Source: Peteryoungia aggregata LMG 23059
Lineage (GTDB): Bacteria; Pseudomonadota; Alphaproteobacteria; Rhizobiales; Rhizobiaceae
NCBI RefSeq assembly: GCF_030814435.1
Contig: NZ_JAUSUW010000018.1
Coordinates: forward strand, 1 to 64,000
Length of the DNA stretch: 64,000 nt
Reading direction: 5' to 3'
A program made the translations under genes and the position numbers. The notes beneath the pieces are model-generated. The model worked only from the letters and a program-made list of their open reading frames with translations. It ran no database searches and was not told where the DNA came from. Below are positions 53,519 to 61,753 of the stretch, piece after piece (within the stretch, counting starts at the first letter, position 1; each line of letters starts with the position of its first letter).

Positions 53519-54418
53519 CTAATTAATCTTTTGCAGCGCATATTTGTTTGGTTTCCAGCCTAGTTTTTCTGTCGTATCTCCGATGTCTGCTTCAAGATTT
53601 CCAATGATTTTCTCCAGGGCAGCGTTATTCTCGAACAGTCTGCTTTTCAAAATTGAAGACGCCAGTTTGCATAGCCACCTTGGCGCCTTCGTCCAGCCAA
53701 GTTCTTGAAGAATTTGCTCAGTGGAAACGCTGTTTCCGTCGGCTGCGAGGAAAACTTGATTGGCTGCGTTTGGATGCTCACTTGCGATCAAAAGCAAGTC
53801 GCAGAGATTGCTGACATGCAGCAAGGATCGCCTATTTTGGATCAGCCCCAGTGGTGACGGTAAACCTAGTTTTCCCAACTTTGCCAGGGTCGCAATATTA
53901 CCCTTTACGCCCGGGCCATATACCAGCGTTGGGCGTATAATGACTATTTCCAAGCCTGTGTCTCTGGCGAGTTCCAGCAGGGCTTTTTCAGCTTCCATTT
54001 TTGAAATTGCATAAGGCCCCTCAGGGTTAGGGGAGGCGTCTGCCTTGAAAGGGCAGCCCAACTCTGTCCTCTCACCATTGACCTTTATTGTACTTACAAA
54101 CACAAATCGCCGGACCCCGCAGCGGGCAGCGGAACGGGCAAGATGGAGAGATGCCTCTACGTTGGATTGGCGAAATTCCCTTAAGGGCTCACTCGACCGG
54201 TCATTCATCACGTGTACACGAGCGGCGAGGTGAACGATTACCTCCACCCCGTCAAGAAGCGGGTCCCAGTTCATCTCGGTGGTATATGTCGGGATCCGGA
54301 CCAGCCCTTCCCTATATGTTTGGGATACGCCAATGCATGGATGCGCCCTGCGATGCAGTTCTTCCATCAGGCACGTCCCTACGAAGCCCGAAGCGCCCGT
54401 CACCAGAGTGAATGTCAT
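53519..54418 (-). CDS. NAD(P)-dependent 4-ketoreductase/epimerase (WbpV/WreQ-like)
   Basis: A 299-residue SDR with LVTGASGFVGTCLMEEL, HLAARVHVMND, VFVSTIKVNGE and the Tyr/Lys motif YAISKMEAEKAL. HVMNDRSSEPL and RRSLLHVSNLCDLL recall the reductases that convert UDP-2-acetamido-4-keto-sugar into UDP-QuiNAc or UDP-FucNAc, partners of the membrane dehydratase encoded directly upstream. The stop of that dehydratase gene overlaps this start by 4 bases. QuiNAc versus FucNAc as product is not decided by the sequence. Confidence 0.85.
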   Translation of the reverse strand: MTFTLVTGASGFVGTCLMEELHRRAHPCIGVSQTYREGLVRIPTYTTEMNWDPLLDGVEVIVHLAARVHVMNDRSSEPLREFRQSNVEASLHLARSAARCGVRRFVFVSTIKVNGERTELGCPFKADASPNPEGPYAISKMEAEKALLELARDTGLEIVIIRPTLVYGPGVKGNIATLAKLGKLGLPSPLGLIQNRRSLLHVSNLCDLLLIASEHPNAANQVFLAADGNSVSTEQILQELGWTKAPRWLCKLASSILKSRLFENNAALEKIIGNLEADIGDTTEKLGWKPNKYALQKIN

Positions 54419-56370
54419 TCCTCAGCATCATCCCGTTGCGAACTGAGTGGGTCTGTCTGCGCCACGTCACCTTCTTCCTGGATTAACGAGAAAAGAATGG
54501 CTCTTGCCTCACCGCTGTCCTCGCGATCGACGGCGAGCTGGAGAGCCGCAAGCGCACCACCCAGATCCTGATGGCCGATCGTTGAAGCGTCTGCCCGCAT
54601 GATCTTCGGGTGTGCCGTGGGTGTGGCGTGGTCACGGTTGTAGAAAAGTTCTTCGAACGGCTTCTCGCCTGGCCGCTTGCCGATCACCTGAATTGCGATT
54701 CCATTTTCCGCATTATCCTCACCCCTGATCTTAAATCCGGCGAGGCGGATCATGTTTTCAGCAAGGTCTCCGATACGGACGGGGTTTCCCATGTCGAGAA
54801 GAAATACATCGCCACCCTCGGAAAGGGCGCCAGCTTGGACAATGAGTTCTGCGGCTTCGGGGATCGACATGAAGTACCGTGTCATGTCTGGATCCGTTAC
54901 AGTCACAGGGCCTCCCTTGGCGATTTGCTGCTTAAACAGGGGAACCACGGAACCATTGGACCCGATCACATTGCCAAATCTAACTGCGCAGAATGTCTGC
55001 TTGCTCCCGCTCTGCAATGCCTGAGCCGCCCGCTGGCGCACGATCAACTCGGCCCAGCGTTTTGTCGCTCCCATCACGTTGGCCGGCCGCACGGCTTTGT
55101 CGGAGGAGATAAGGACGAAACTCGACACATTCTCTGCCGTCGCAGCCTGGGCGAGGGTAAGTGTGCCAAACACGTTGTTACGAATACCCTCAAGGACATT
55201 TGCCTCTAAGAGCGGAACGTGTTTGTGGGCCGCGGCGTGATAGAGCACTTCGATCCTGTTTTGCCGGATCGTCCTTCGGACCAGCCGTTCATCGGTAACG
55301 GAACCGAGGATCGGCACTATTTCTGGTCCGCCTTTGTTCGTCAGTTCCTGCTCGATCTTGTAGAGAGCATATTCGCTTGCTTCAAAAAGGATAAGTTTGG
55401 CTGGTTTCCAAGTTGCGATCAGGCGACAGAGCTCCGACCCGATTGATCCACCGGCTCCGGTCACCATGACGGTCTTTCCGCTGAGCGCGCGCGCCAGCAG
55501 ACCCTTGTCAGGCGGCACGAACGAGCGTCCGAGCAACTCATCAATCTCGATTTCCCGAATCTGATTGACGATGTATCTGCCATCGACGATGTCAGAAATG
55601 TCCGGAACGCTGCGCACCTTTATTCCCAATCCTGCCACGCGGGCGATTACCGCTTGACGCGCTTCTGGTGGGATGGATGACATCGAAAGCACGATCTCGC
55701 GAATTCCGTATTGATCAACGAGTCGTGGCAAGTCGAGAGGCGAAAAAACACGGTATCCGCCGATGTCACGGCCATGGTTAACCGGATCGTCGTCAATCAA
55801 TCCCATCACATACCTGTTCCCGTGGCCACGCAAAGCGCTTGCCAGTTGGGCGGCGGTTGCTCCTGCTCCATAGATAAACGTCGGTTCTTCGTCGCGCCTA
55901 AGGCCTGTGCCCGCACTTAGCACCCACTTTGCCGCGAACCTGGAACTACCGATCATGAGCGTCCCAAGCACGAAGTAGAGCACCGGGACCGAACGCGGTA
56001 CGATGCCTTGACCTGACATTTCGGTGAGGAAGACGATAATGACCCAGCACATCGTTGCGATCATCATCGCTCGGAAGATTGTCCAGATCGCGGCTTCCGG
56101 CAGGTAGCGAATTACGGATCTGTAAAGTCCCAAGCGAATGAAGACTGGAATGGCGACCGCAATCGCCATGAAGGCTAAGATTAATCGTTCTGGCGTGATT
56201 GCGGGAGACCAGTTGGAAAGGCGCAGTGCATACGCGGCCCAGATCGCGCTGAGCAGCAAAGCACAGTCAATCAGGATCATGACGAGCCGCTTCAAACGCC
56301 TTGGAGTGCGAATGATCCGATCGCGAAGTCGGCGAACGAGGGGGTGCCGAACGAGTTCTGAATCTGTCAT
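54415..56370 (-). CDS. membrane-bound UDP-GlcNAc 4,6-dehydratase (WbpM/CapD/WreV-like)
   Basis: A 651-residue protein of the long FlaA1 class. Four membrane helices lie in residues 25-150, then a first Rossmann-like domain (PTFIYGAGATAAQLASALRG) and the catalytic SDR domain with VMVTGAGGSIGSELCRLIA, YHAAAHKHVPLLEAN and SSDKAVRPANVMGATKRWAE; as in this class the catalytic Tyr is replaced by Met (NVMGATK). It produces UDP-4-keto-6-deoxy-GlcNAc. It forms a unit with the reductase downstream and the initiating transferase upstream. Confidence 0.93.
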   Translation of the reverse strand: MTDSELVRHPLVRRLRDRIIRTPRRLKRLVMILIDCALLLSAIWAAYALRLSNWSPAITPERLILAFMAIAVAIPVFIRLGLYRSVIRYLPEAAIWTIFRAMMIATMCWVIIVFLTEMSGQGIVPRSVPVLYFVLGTLMIGSSRFAAKWVLSAGTGLRRDEEPTFIYGAGATAAQLASALRGHGNRYVMGLIDDDPVNHGRDIGGYRVFSPLDLPRLVDQYGIREIVLSMSSIPPEARQAVIARVAGLGIKVRSVPDISDIVDGRYIVNQIREIEIDELLGRSFVPPDKGLLARALSGKTVMVTGAGGSIGSELCRLIATWKPAKLILFEASEYALYKIEQELTNKGGPEIVPILGSVTDERLVRRTIRQNRIEVLYHAAAHKHVPLLEANVLEGIRNNVFGTLTLAQAATAENVSSFVLISSDKAVRPANVMGATKRWAELIVRQRAAQALQSGSKQTFCAVRFGNVIGSNGSVVPLFKQQIAKGGPVTVTDPDMTRYFMSIPEAAELIVQAGALSEGGDVFLLDMGNPVRIGDLAENMIRLAGFKIRGEDNAENGIAIQVIGKRPGEKPFEELFYNRDHATPTAHPKIMRADASTIGHQDLGGALAALQLAVDREDSGEARAILFSLIQEEGDVAQTDPLSSQRDDAEE

Positions 56371-56406
56371 TGGTTCTCGCCCGTATTCCCTATTTGGTTG
56401 TGCGGT

Positions 56407-57975
56407 TCAATGGGATACGCCCTTCGCGCTGGCGACTTTGAGCGCCGTCAGGATCAATATCCGCAAATCGAACATGAAACCCCGGCGCAGCAGATACTCG
56501 GCGTCATAGGCAACTTTCAAGGGAATCTCCAGTTCATCCCGCCCATTGATCTGGGCCCAGCCGGTCAAGCCAGGGGGAAGAGTGTGCACGCCTGCAGTTG
56601 TCCGTGCTTCGATGAGGTCGTCTTGGTTGAACAGGGCAGGGCGGGGCCCCACCAGGCTCATCTGCCCCTTCAATATACACCAGAGCTGAGGCAGCTCATC
56701 GAGGCTGCTTTTTCTCAAGAAGCCTCCGATCGGGGTCAAATGCCGGGAAGGGTCGCTCAACAGATGTGTGGCGACAACAGGCGTGTCAGCCCGCATGGTG
56801 CGGAACTTCGGCATAAGAAAGATGCGGTTGTCTTTCCCGACACGTTTGGACCAGTAAAGCACTGGACCCGGCGAGCTGGCCCGCACGGCAATCGCCACGA
56901 TTGCCATCGGGATCGCGAAGACCAGTGCAGCGCAAGCTGACATGAGCACATCGAAGAGGCGCTTCAGAACCATATTGCGAAACTTCTCCAATACATTCGC
57001 TAGTGCTTCATAGAGCAGTTCATAACGTGTCGCCAGTCTCTTGAGGATGCGGCCGTAGGAACGTCGCCCGATCAGCGCCATCGGTCGAAACGAGAGAGCA
57101 ATGGAAGTGAAATTCCGTGTCTCTCCGGCCAAAATCAGAAAAGCTGTAAAGACGACAGGTGGCAGGGCCGCAAGTCCCGGGAATGGAATAGCCGGATCAT
57201 AAAGCCATACGAGCGCCATCAGCGAGAAAAGAGCGCTCGCACCCGCCACATTGAAGGCCTTCCTGTGGCTCTCCACGAATGCTCTCCGTTCGGGCCAGAG
57301 GGCAAGTGCGACACCCGTGAGAAGTTCCCAGGCACGATAGGGGAGCAGGTAGAAAGCCGCGTCTGGGCGTCCCGGGAGTGTGATGGCGCTGGCGACGAGA
57401 CTGATGACCCCCAGGCAGATGACTGTAGGGAGCAGCCACTTCTTCAGCGCCGAGACAAAAAAGAGCGCCGCGACGGCAAGGTAGAATTGTTCTTCGATGG
57501 CGAGAGACCAGACATGCAACCGCGGCTTGGTCAGGTGTCCCGTATCGAAGTACCCGAGCGTGTCATGGAAGTGATGGTTGGCGAGAAGGGTAACGCTGCC
57601 TCGGACGCTACGAAGAAAGGTCTCGTAGTCGGGCGGCATGAAAAGTGACCATGCCGCCAACCAGCTCAGTGCAACGACGGTCATGAAAGCGCCCGCCAAT
57701 CGCCTCGCGCGTCTCTCGAAGAAGTCTAGGGCGGTGAACGGACCAGCCTGCTGCCGGCGCATCACCGAGGACGCGATCAGAAAACCCGAGACTACGAAGA
57801 AGATGTCGACGCCGATGAAGCCGCCGGCGAAACCAGGAACGCCAGCATGGAACGCGACGACTGCCATCGCAGCAATCGCACGAATGCCGTCTATGTCATC
57901 ACGGCTCGCTGCTTTCTTGCATATCGACGCGATCGCGCTATTGGGGCGCTGATCCACTAGCAATGTCGCCGACAT
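56407..57975 (-). CDS. fusion: truncated acyltransferase 3 plus initiating sugar-phosphate transferase
   Basis: A 522-residue protein with two unrelated membrane domains. Residues about 26-305 are acyltransferase 3: DIDGIRAIAAMAVVAFHAG, GVDIFFVVSGFLI, HVWSLAIEEQFYL; the domain breaks off at LIGRRSYGRILKRL, where family members continue with YLxHxP and two or three more helices. Residues about 335-522 are a complete PglC/WcaJ-type phosphoglycosyl transferase: MVLKRLFDVLMSACAALVF, SSPGPVLYWSKRVGK, PKFRTMR, the catalytic Asp-Glu in SSLDELPQLW, and SLVGPRPALF. An internal ATG at 56973 with GGAGAAG upstream could still give the transferase alone. Start 57975 has GAGG upstream; 57999 is the alternative. 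Confidence 0.88.
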   Translation of the reverse strand: MSATLLVDQRPNSAIASICKKAASRDDIDGIRAIAAMAVVAFHAGVPGFAGGFIGVDIFFVVSGFLIASSVMRRQQAGPFTALDFFERRARRLAGAFMTVVALSWLAAWSLFMPPDYETFLRSVRGSVTLLANHHFHDTLGYFDTGHLTKPRLHVWSLAIEEQFYLAVAALFFVSALKKWLLPTVICLGVISLVASAITLPGRPDAAFYLLPYRAWELLTGVALALWPERRAFVESHRKAFNVAGASALFSLMALVWLYDPAIPFPGLAALPPVVFTAFLILAGETRNFTSIALSFRPMALIGRRSYGRILKRLATRYELLYEALANVLEKFRNMVLKRLFDVLMSACAALVFAIPMAIVAIAVRASSPGPVLYWSKRVGKDNRIFLMPKFRTMRADTPVVATHLLSDPSRHLTPIGGFLRKSSLDELPQLWCILKGQMSLVGPRPALFNQDDLIEARTTAGVHTLPPGLTGWAQINGRDELEIPLKVAYDAEYLLRRGFMFDLRILILTALKVASAKGVSH

Positions 57976-58228
57976 TCGGTGCCTCGGTTTCGCGGTCATG
58001 ACTCCGAAACCAGATACAATGGCTGGAGCAACATTGAAGTTTGTAGGTCGTCACATTCGTTGCTCCTACGGTATCCTTTTCTCACATTCGATAATCTTGG
58101 CACCCACTACGTGATACTGAGCAAAATGGCGTAACGCTCGTATTCTGACGGCTACCGTTTCGCTTATGCTTAGCGATAAGGGGACCGCATTAGTCAAAAC
58201 GACTTGTTTTTCGGCTTGACACGGATAG

Positions 58229-59221
58229 GTGGTAAATTGGAAGAAGTTGGGAGCAATGCTCAATTGCGTCCTTTGGGGGTGCATGGATTGCATTGCATTC
58301 TTGCGTTCGGGCTGGCGGGGTAAATCGTTGTTTCTCAATTCTTTGAAGCATAATATTTCAGTATTCTGGGGAGACTGGCGAGGAAAGCTGATAGTTTGTA
58401 GCGTCCTTGGGATATGCCTTTTAACAGTATTGTCGTCTATATTTTTTCCGAAGCTCGGAGACGTAAGTACGTTCTGGGGTGCGTTCTATGCGTCTTGGGT
58501 GGCTGGGCTTGTTATGTTCGTCGCCACCGGCCTAATTATAGCGGCTGTAACCATTCCCTGACCCGAGCAGGACCTGATTAATACGCGCATCCACAACCTT
58601 TTGCAGCGTCAGCAGGGGCCCCATATCGACTACATTTCTAAAAAGTTGGTCGGCCTTCTTGAGCCTTACATGGAGCGGGTAGAAAGAACACTGCACGTTG
58701 TTAAATACGACAGTGCTCACAAGATGTTTTTGGTCAACCAAGATACCGAGATTGTTTATAAATCCTATCTCTCGGACGCTGATGTGACCTTTCCGTCTCG
58801 AGTAGGGTATACAAATGCACCACTGCCGCCACCTGGGGGAGACGACTGTTGCCTTGCATATCTACGCATTGATGGAAAGGACTTCGGGGGACGCGAAACG
58901 TTTACTTCCAAGATCGTTCGTCCATTTCAAATCACGATCAAGTCGCATTCAGAATGCGTAGTGAGGCATCGAATGGTCTTTTGGGTGGCCGTCAACGAGC
59001 CGAATAGGCAGCTTGCAATTCGGTTTACACGAAAGATGACTGTCATGATCAACAATCAGCTTGGCACCCACAAAATCAAAGTGACCCATCATGGAGGCAG
59101 TGGGCAAAACGGCGTGATCGAAGGTGGTGAGACGTCAATAGTTGTTAACAAGCTGGATGTCCATCCCGGCAAAAGCAACACGGATTTTGCATTTCATTTC
59201 ACCTTGGATATTGAAAATTAA
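58229..59221 (+). pseudogene. two-TM protein of unknown family, interrupted by in-frame TGA
   Basis: One continuous reading frame of about 330 codons broken by a single TGA at 58559-58561. The first part (110 codons) ends in two membrane helices (KLIVCSVLGICLLTVLSSIFF and SWVAGLVMFVATGLIIAAV); reading on in the same frame gives PEQDLINTRIHNLLQRQQ, then a soluble part of about 200 residues with many strands (YTNAPLPPPGGDDCC, DGKDFGGRETFTSKIV, KVTHHGGSGQNGVIEGGE). No family is recognised. Start is GTG 58229 or ATG 58256. The stop could be a recent nonsense change, so the gene is listed as broken. Confidence 0.6.
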
Positions 59222-59606
59222 CGTGTAACAACATATTACTGGAGGAACTGAAGGAGAATCTAATGAGATTTGGTGACGATATCGGAGCGTAAGGCTCATT
59301 GTGTTTATGCGGTGCCAACTCTGAACCGCAGTACGCCTTCTAGGTTGTCGGGTTGGTTATAAGTTGGCGTTCAGCTTAGTAGGTGCTGTTCTCTCGGCCA
59401 CCTTTGGAGCCCTTCCCGTGGGTTTTTGCCCATCAGAGTGCGGCTCATGTTGTAACCATTTTTCTTTGATGTGGTTCGAGATATAAAAGGCAGGGTTTTC
59501 CCTGCCTTTGTGCTGGCCCGCAGGCCAGAATATGCGTTCGCCCCGCATCCGGAGCGTTGCTGATCCGCAGACCAGAACCAAGAATTACCGGGTACCGCGA
59601 AGTAGG
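59222..59606. other. intergenic region between the broken gene and the transposon operon
   Basis: A 385-base gap that should contain the transposon end. At 59263-59292 a tiny frame, MRFGDDIGA, follows the strong site GGAGGAACTGAAGGAGAATCTA and could be a leader or the cut 5' end of a gene. CTGGCC-CGCA-GGCCAG at 59513-59528 is a small hairpin. I could not define terminal inverted repeats or a target-site duplication by eye. Confidence 0.4.
59486..59509 (-). terminator. terminator of the transposon operon
   Basis: AAAGGCAGGG and CCCTGCCTTT form a perfect 10-bp stem with a 4-base loop. Read on the minus strand it is followed by TTTTATATC, a usable T run, about 100 bases after the stop of the last transposon gene at 59607. 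Confidence 0.75.
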
Positions 59607-60260
59607 TCAACCGGCCTGCCTATTTCCCGGCCGGGTCATCAGTTCGAGGATTTCGTCCTCAAGAGAGGCCAGGCGGAGTTCGTGATCCTGTGCCGCCTTC
59701 GCCATAGCGTCCACGTATTCATTCCGGATGCGGCGCTCGATCATATTGCGCAGCGGAACAATGGCGCTCGCTACCCCTTCGAGAACCTGCTCGAAGTCTT
59801 CCTGCGAGACCCTGGGGACCCATGTACACTTTCCACGCTCCAGGTACTTTTCCAACCTGCAGATACTCGCCGTCATGACCATGTCGCAGATCGCCCAGAC
59901 CGGGCGCTCTTTTTCAGGCCCCGGATTTTCCGAAAGCTGGCGCAGGTACGGGGGCAGGGGCTGGCCGGTTGCGAGAACCATGGGAGGTACGCTGCTCAAC
60001 GGCACGAATACCACGGTACCCTGGTTGGCTGACATGGAGACGGGAGGACGAAGGATCACGCCCGGGTGGTAGCCCGTGAACTCGGGTTTGCGGGAACCGG
60101 GAGCCGCGGCGATCCAATAAACTTCCCTAGCGGCCGGCTTACGCGTGATGGTCAGCGTATTGCAATCCCAGTGATCGAGAGCGCCCCGCATCCTGGGTTC
60201 GTTAGCGGCGTCCGCAGAAGCTGACCGCGCGGGCATGACGATGGTTTTCCTATGCTTCAT
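59607..60260 (-). CDS. transposon accessory protein with MazF/PemK-like segment
   Basis: A 217-residue protein. Residues about 45-150 read like a MazF/PemK barrel: TGYHPGVILRPPVSM, GTVVFVPLSSVPP, then PVWAICDMVMTASICRLEKY, which correspond to the strand, Pro-x-Thr/Ser and RL positions of that family. The C-terminal 60 residues are helical with a coiled-coil look (DHELRLASLEDEILELM). MazF toxins are RNases; whether this one cuts RNA is unknown, and no antitoxin gene is beside it. GAGGAG in the end of tniQ serves as its ribosome site, 8 bases before the ATG. Confidence 0.7.
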   Translation of the reverse strand: MKHRKTIVMPARSASADAANEPRMRGALDHWDCNTLTITRKPAAREVYWIAAAPGSRKPEFTGYHPGVILRPPVSMSANQGTVVFVPLSSVPPMVLATGQPLPPYLRQLSENPGPEKERPVWAICDMVMTASICRLEKYLERGKCTWVPRVSQEDFEQVLEGVASAIVPLRNMIERRIRNEYVDAMAKAAQDHELRLASLEDEILELMTRPGNRQAG

Positions 60261-60265
60261 ACGCT

Positions 60266-61753
60266 CTACTCCTCACACATGGAAATCGTATCAGACTGAT
60301 GCTGGCGCTCGGGGAGCTGGTTGCCATCGAGCGCGATCCGAACACCGCGAAACCCGGTTCGCCCGTCCACGTCCCTGACTGCGATCTCGCCTCTCAGGAT
60401 AGCCACCGCCACATCGCCAACGGGGCGGTTCTCAGCACGGCAGTAGGCGCGGAACTTCCGCGACGCTCCTGTCGACACTCGTGGGATCAGTGCGATCAAA
60501 CGGAGGATTTCGTCGACCTGTCGGCGCAGGAACCGAAAGCCGCGGTCGCCATCGCAGGAGGCGCGTGAAACGGGAATGAGATAGCCGGCGGCCGAGAGCG
60601 GCGAGATTTCCCAGCTCCGGATACCGAGCAGGTCTCCGACCTTTTCCCTCGAGAGGAGTGCCCCAAACTCGCGCTTGATCTCGGCGATCTGGGAACTGTC
60701 GAAGGACATTCGTCGCTTGCCGTCTTTGGCTTTTCCGGCAGAACCAAGTGCGCTGATCAGGCTAGAGAGGCCGCGACGGTCCACTCCAATCTCGGCAGCC
60801 AGTTCGGTGAGGCTCACCATTCCATCGTCGTCGGCTTGGGACGCATGGCCGCCTGTCAATACAGTGGCGTGCGCCTTCCGGAAGGCAGAGAGGAGCATCC
60901 TCTTCGCAGAAACATCCAACAGAGAGCGAGCCTGGTCGTACGCCCATCCGAAAACGACCGAATAGGAACGATCGATTTCCGCACGGAGGAGGTTGCGTTC
61001 CATCCAGCGAGCAATCGCACCGACCAGATGTGCGCGATCACTGGCCAAGGCCCGATAGCCTGCATCGACCGTGCGCGAGGCCAGTTGGGGAATGCTATCC
61101 GTTTTGGAGTTGGACACGAGACGGCCGACCAGATGGCAAAGGTCGATCACGACCGTCGCGTCGAGGCCGTCAAGCAATGGTGCTTTCCAAGCGTCTTCGT
61201 AGTCCATGCGCATAAGGAGGTAAGCCGCCAGCGTGCCGCGACGTAGGACGTTGGGACGACGCGGCCCTGCCAGGGCGTTTCCGCTTTTTGTCACGTCGAA
61301 CCTCGGCCACCACCAGCCGACCGGGCGATTGTCGATATCGCGGTCCACCAGTTCCAGGTCGTGGTAGGGGCAGCGGCGCACAGCCAGGATGTCCCACCAG
61401 CTTCGATGGTAGGGCTTCTCGGCCAGACAGGCGGGACACCAGCGCCGTCTTCTAAAAGAAAGGTCGCGCCTTGCAAAACGTTGCCCACCGAGCCAGTACG
61501 ATCCATCCCTTTCGACGGGAGTGGCGTGGGCTAGACGACGTCTGCGGTCGTCGGAGATGGGGAGGTCGCATACGACCTCGAGCAGGGACGAAGGGACGAT
61601 GTTGCGACCGTTGACCTCAATCCATTTCGAGTAGACCCGCATGCTGTCGTGTCCCTCGTCATCCACGAGGCGAGCGAAGTAGCCGAGCGCACCCTCGGTG
61701 TTTCCGGGTTCGACCGACCAGTTGCTGAACGGCATCGTCAGGCGATCAAGCAT
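60266..61753 (-). CDS. tniQ: TniQ/TnsD-family target-selection protein
   Basis: A 495-residue TniQ protein. The N-terminal region with FARLVDDEGHDS leads to the zinc-binding part: RRWCPACLAEKPYH (first Cys pair) and VRRCPYHDLELVD (Cys and His), as in TniQ/TnsD. The long C-terminal part would read DNA or contact a target factor. In related elements it links the ATPase to the target site. The ATG at 61753 is fixed by a perfect GGAGGTGACCGCC ribosome site inside the end of tniB, overlapping it by 8 bases; a frame extension to 61792 is not needed. Confidence 0.9.
   Translation of the reverse strand: MLDRLTMPFSNWSVEPGNTEGALGYFARLVDDEGHDSMRVYSKWIEVNGRNIVPSSLLEVVCDLPISDDRRRRLAHATPVERDGSYWLGGQRFARRDLSFRRRRWCPACLAEKPYHRSWWDILAVRRCPYHDLELVDRDIDNRPVGWWWPRFDVTKSGNALAGPRRPNVLRRGTLAAYLLMRMDYEDAWKAPLLDGLDATVVIDLCHLVGRLVSNSKTDSIPQLASRTVDAGYRALASDRAHLVGAIARWMERNLLRAEIDRSYSVVFGWAYDQARSLLDVSAKRMLLSAFRKAHATVLTGGHASQADDDGMVSLTELAAEIGVDRRGLSSLISALGSAGKAKDGKRRMSFDSSQIAEIKREFGALLSREKVGDLLGIRSWEISPLSAAGYLIPVSRASCDGDRGFRFLRRQVDEILRLIALIPRVSTGASRKFRAYCRAENRPVGDVAVAILRGEIAVRDVDGRTGFRGVRIALDGNQLPERQHQSDTISMCEE

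Noticed and set aside
58559-58561. TGA as selenocysteine codon
   Set aside because: No selenocysteine insertion hairpin was seen after the codon and the position, right after a membrane helix, does not resemble a redox site.
59340-59610. Possible tRNA or small structured RNA near the transposon end, suggested by GGTTCGAG and two hairpins
   Set aside because: No acceptor stem or D and anticodon arms could be folded around GGTTCGAG; the hairpins are better explained as a terminator and a short repeat.
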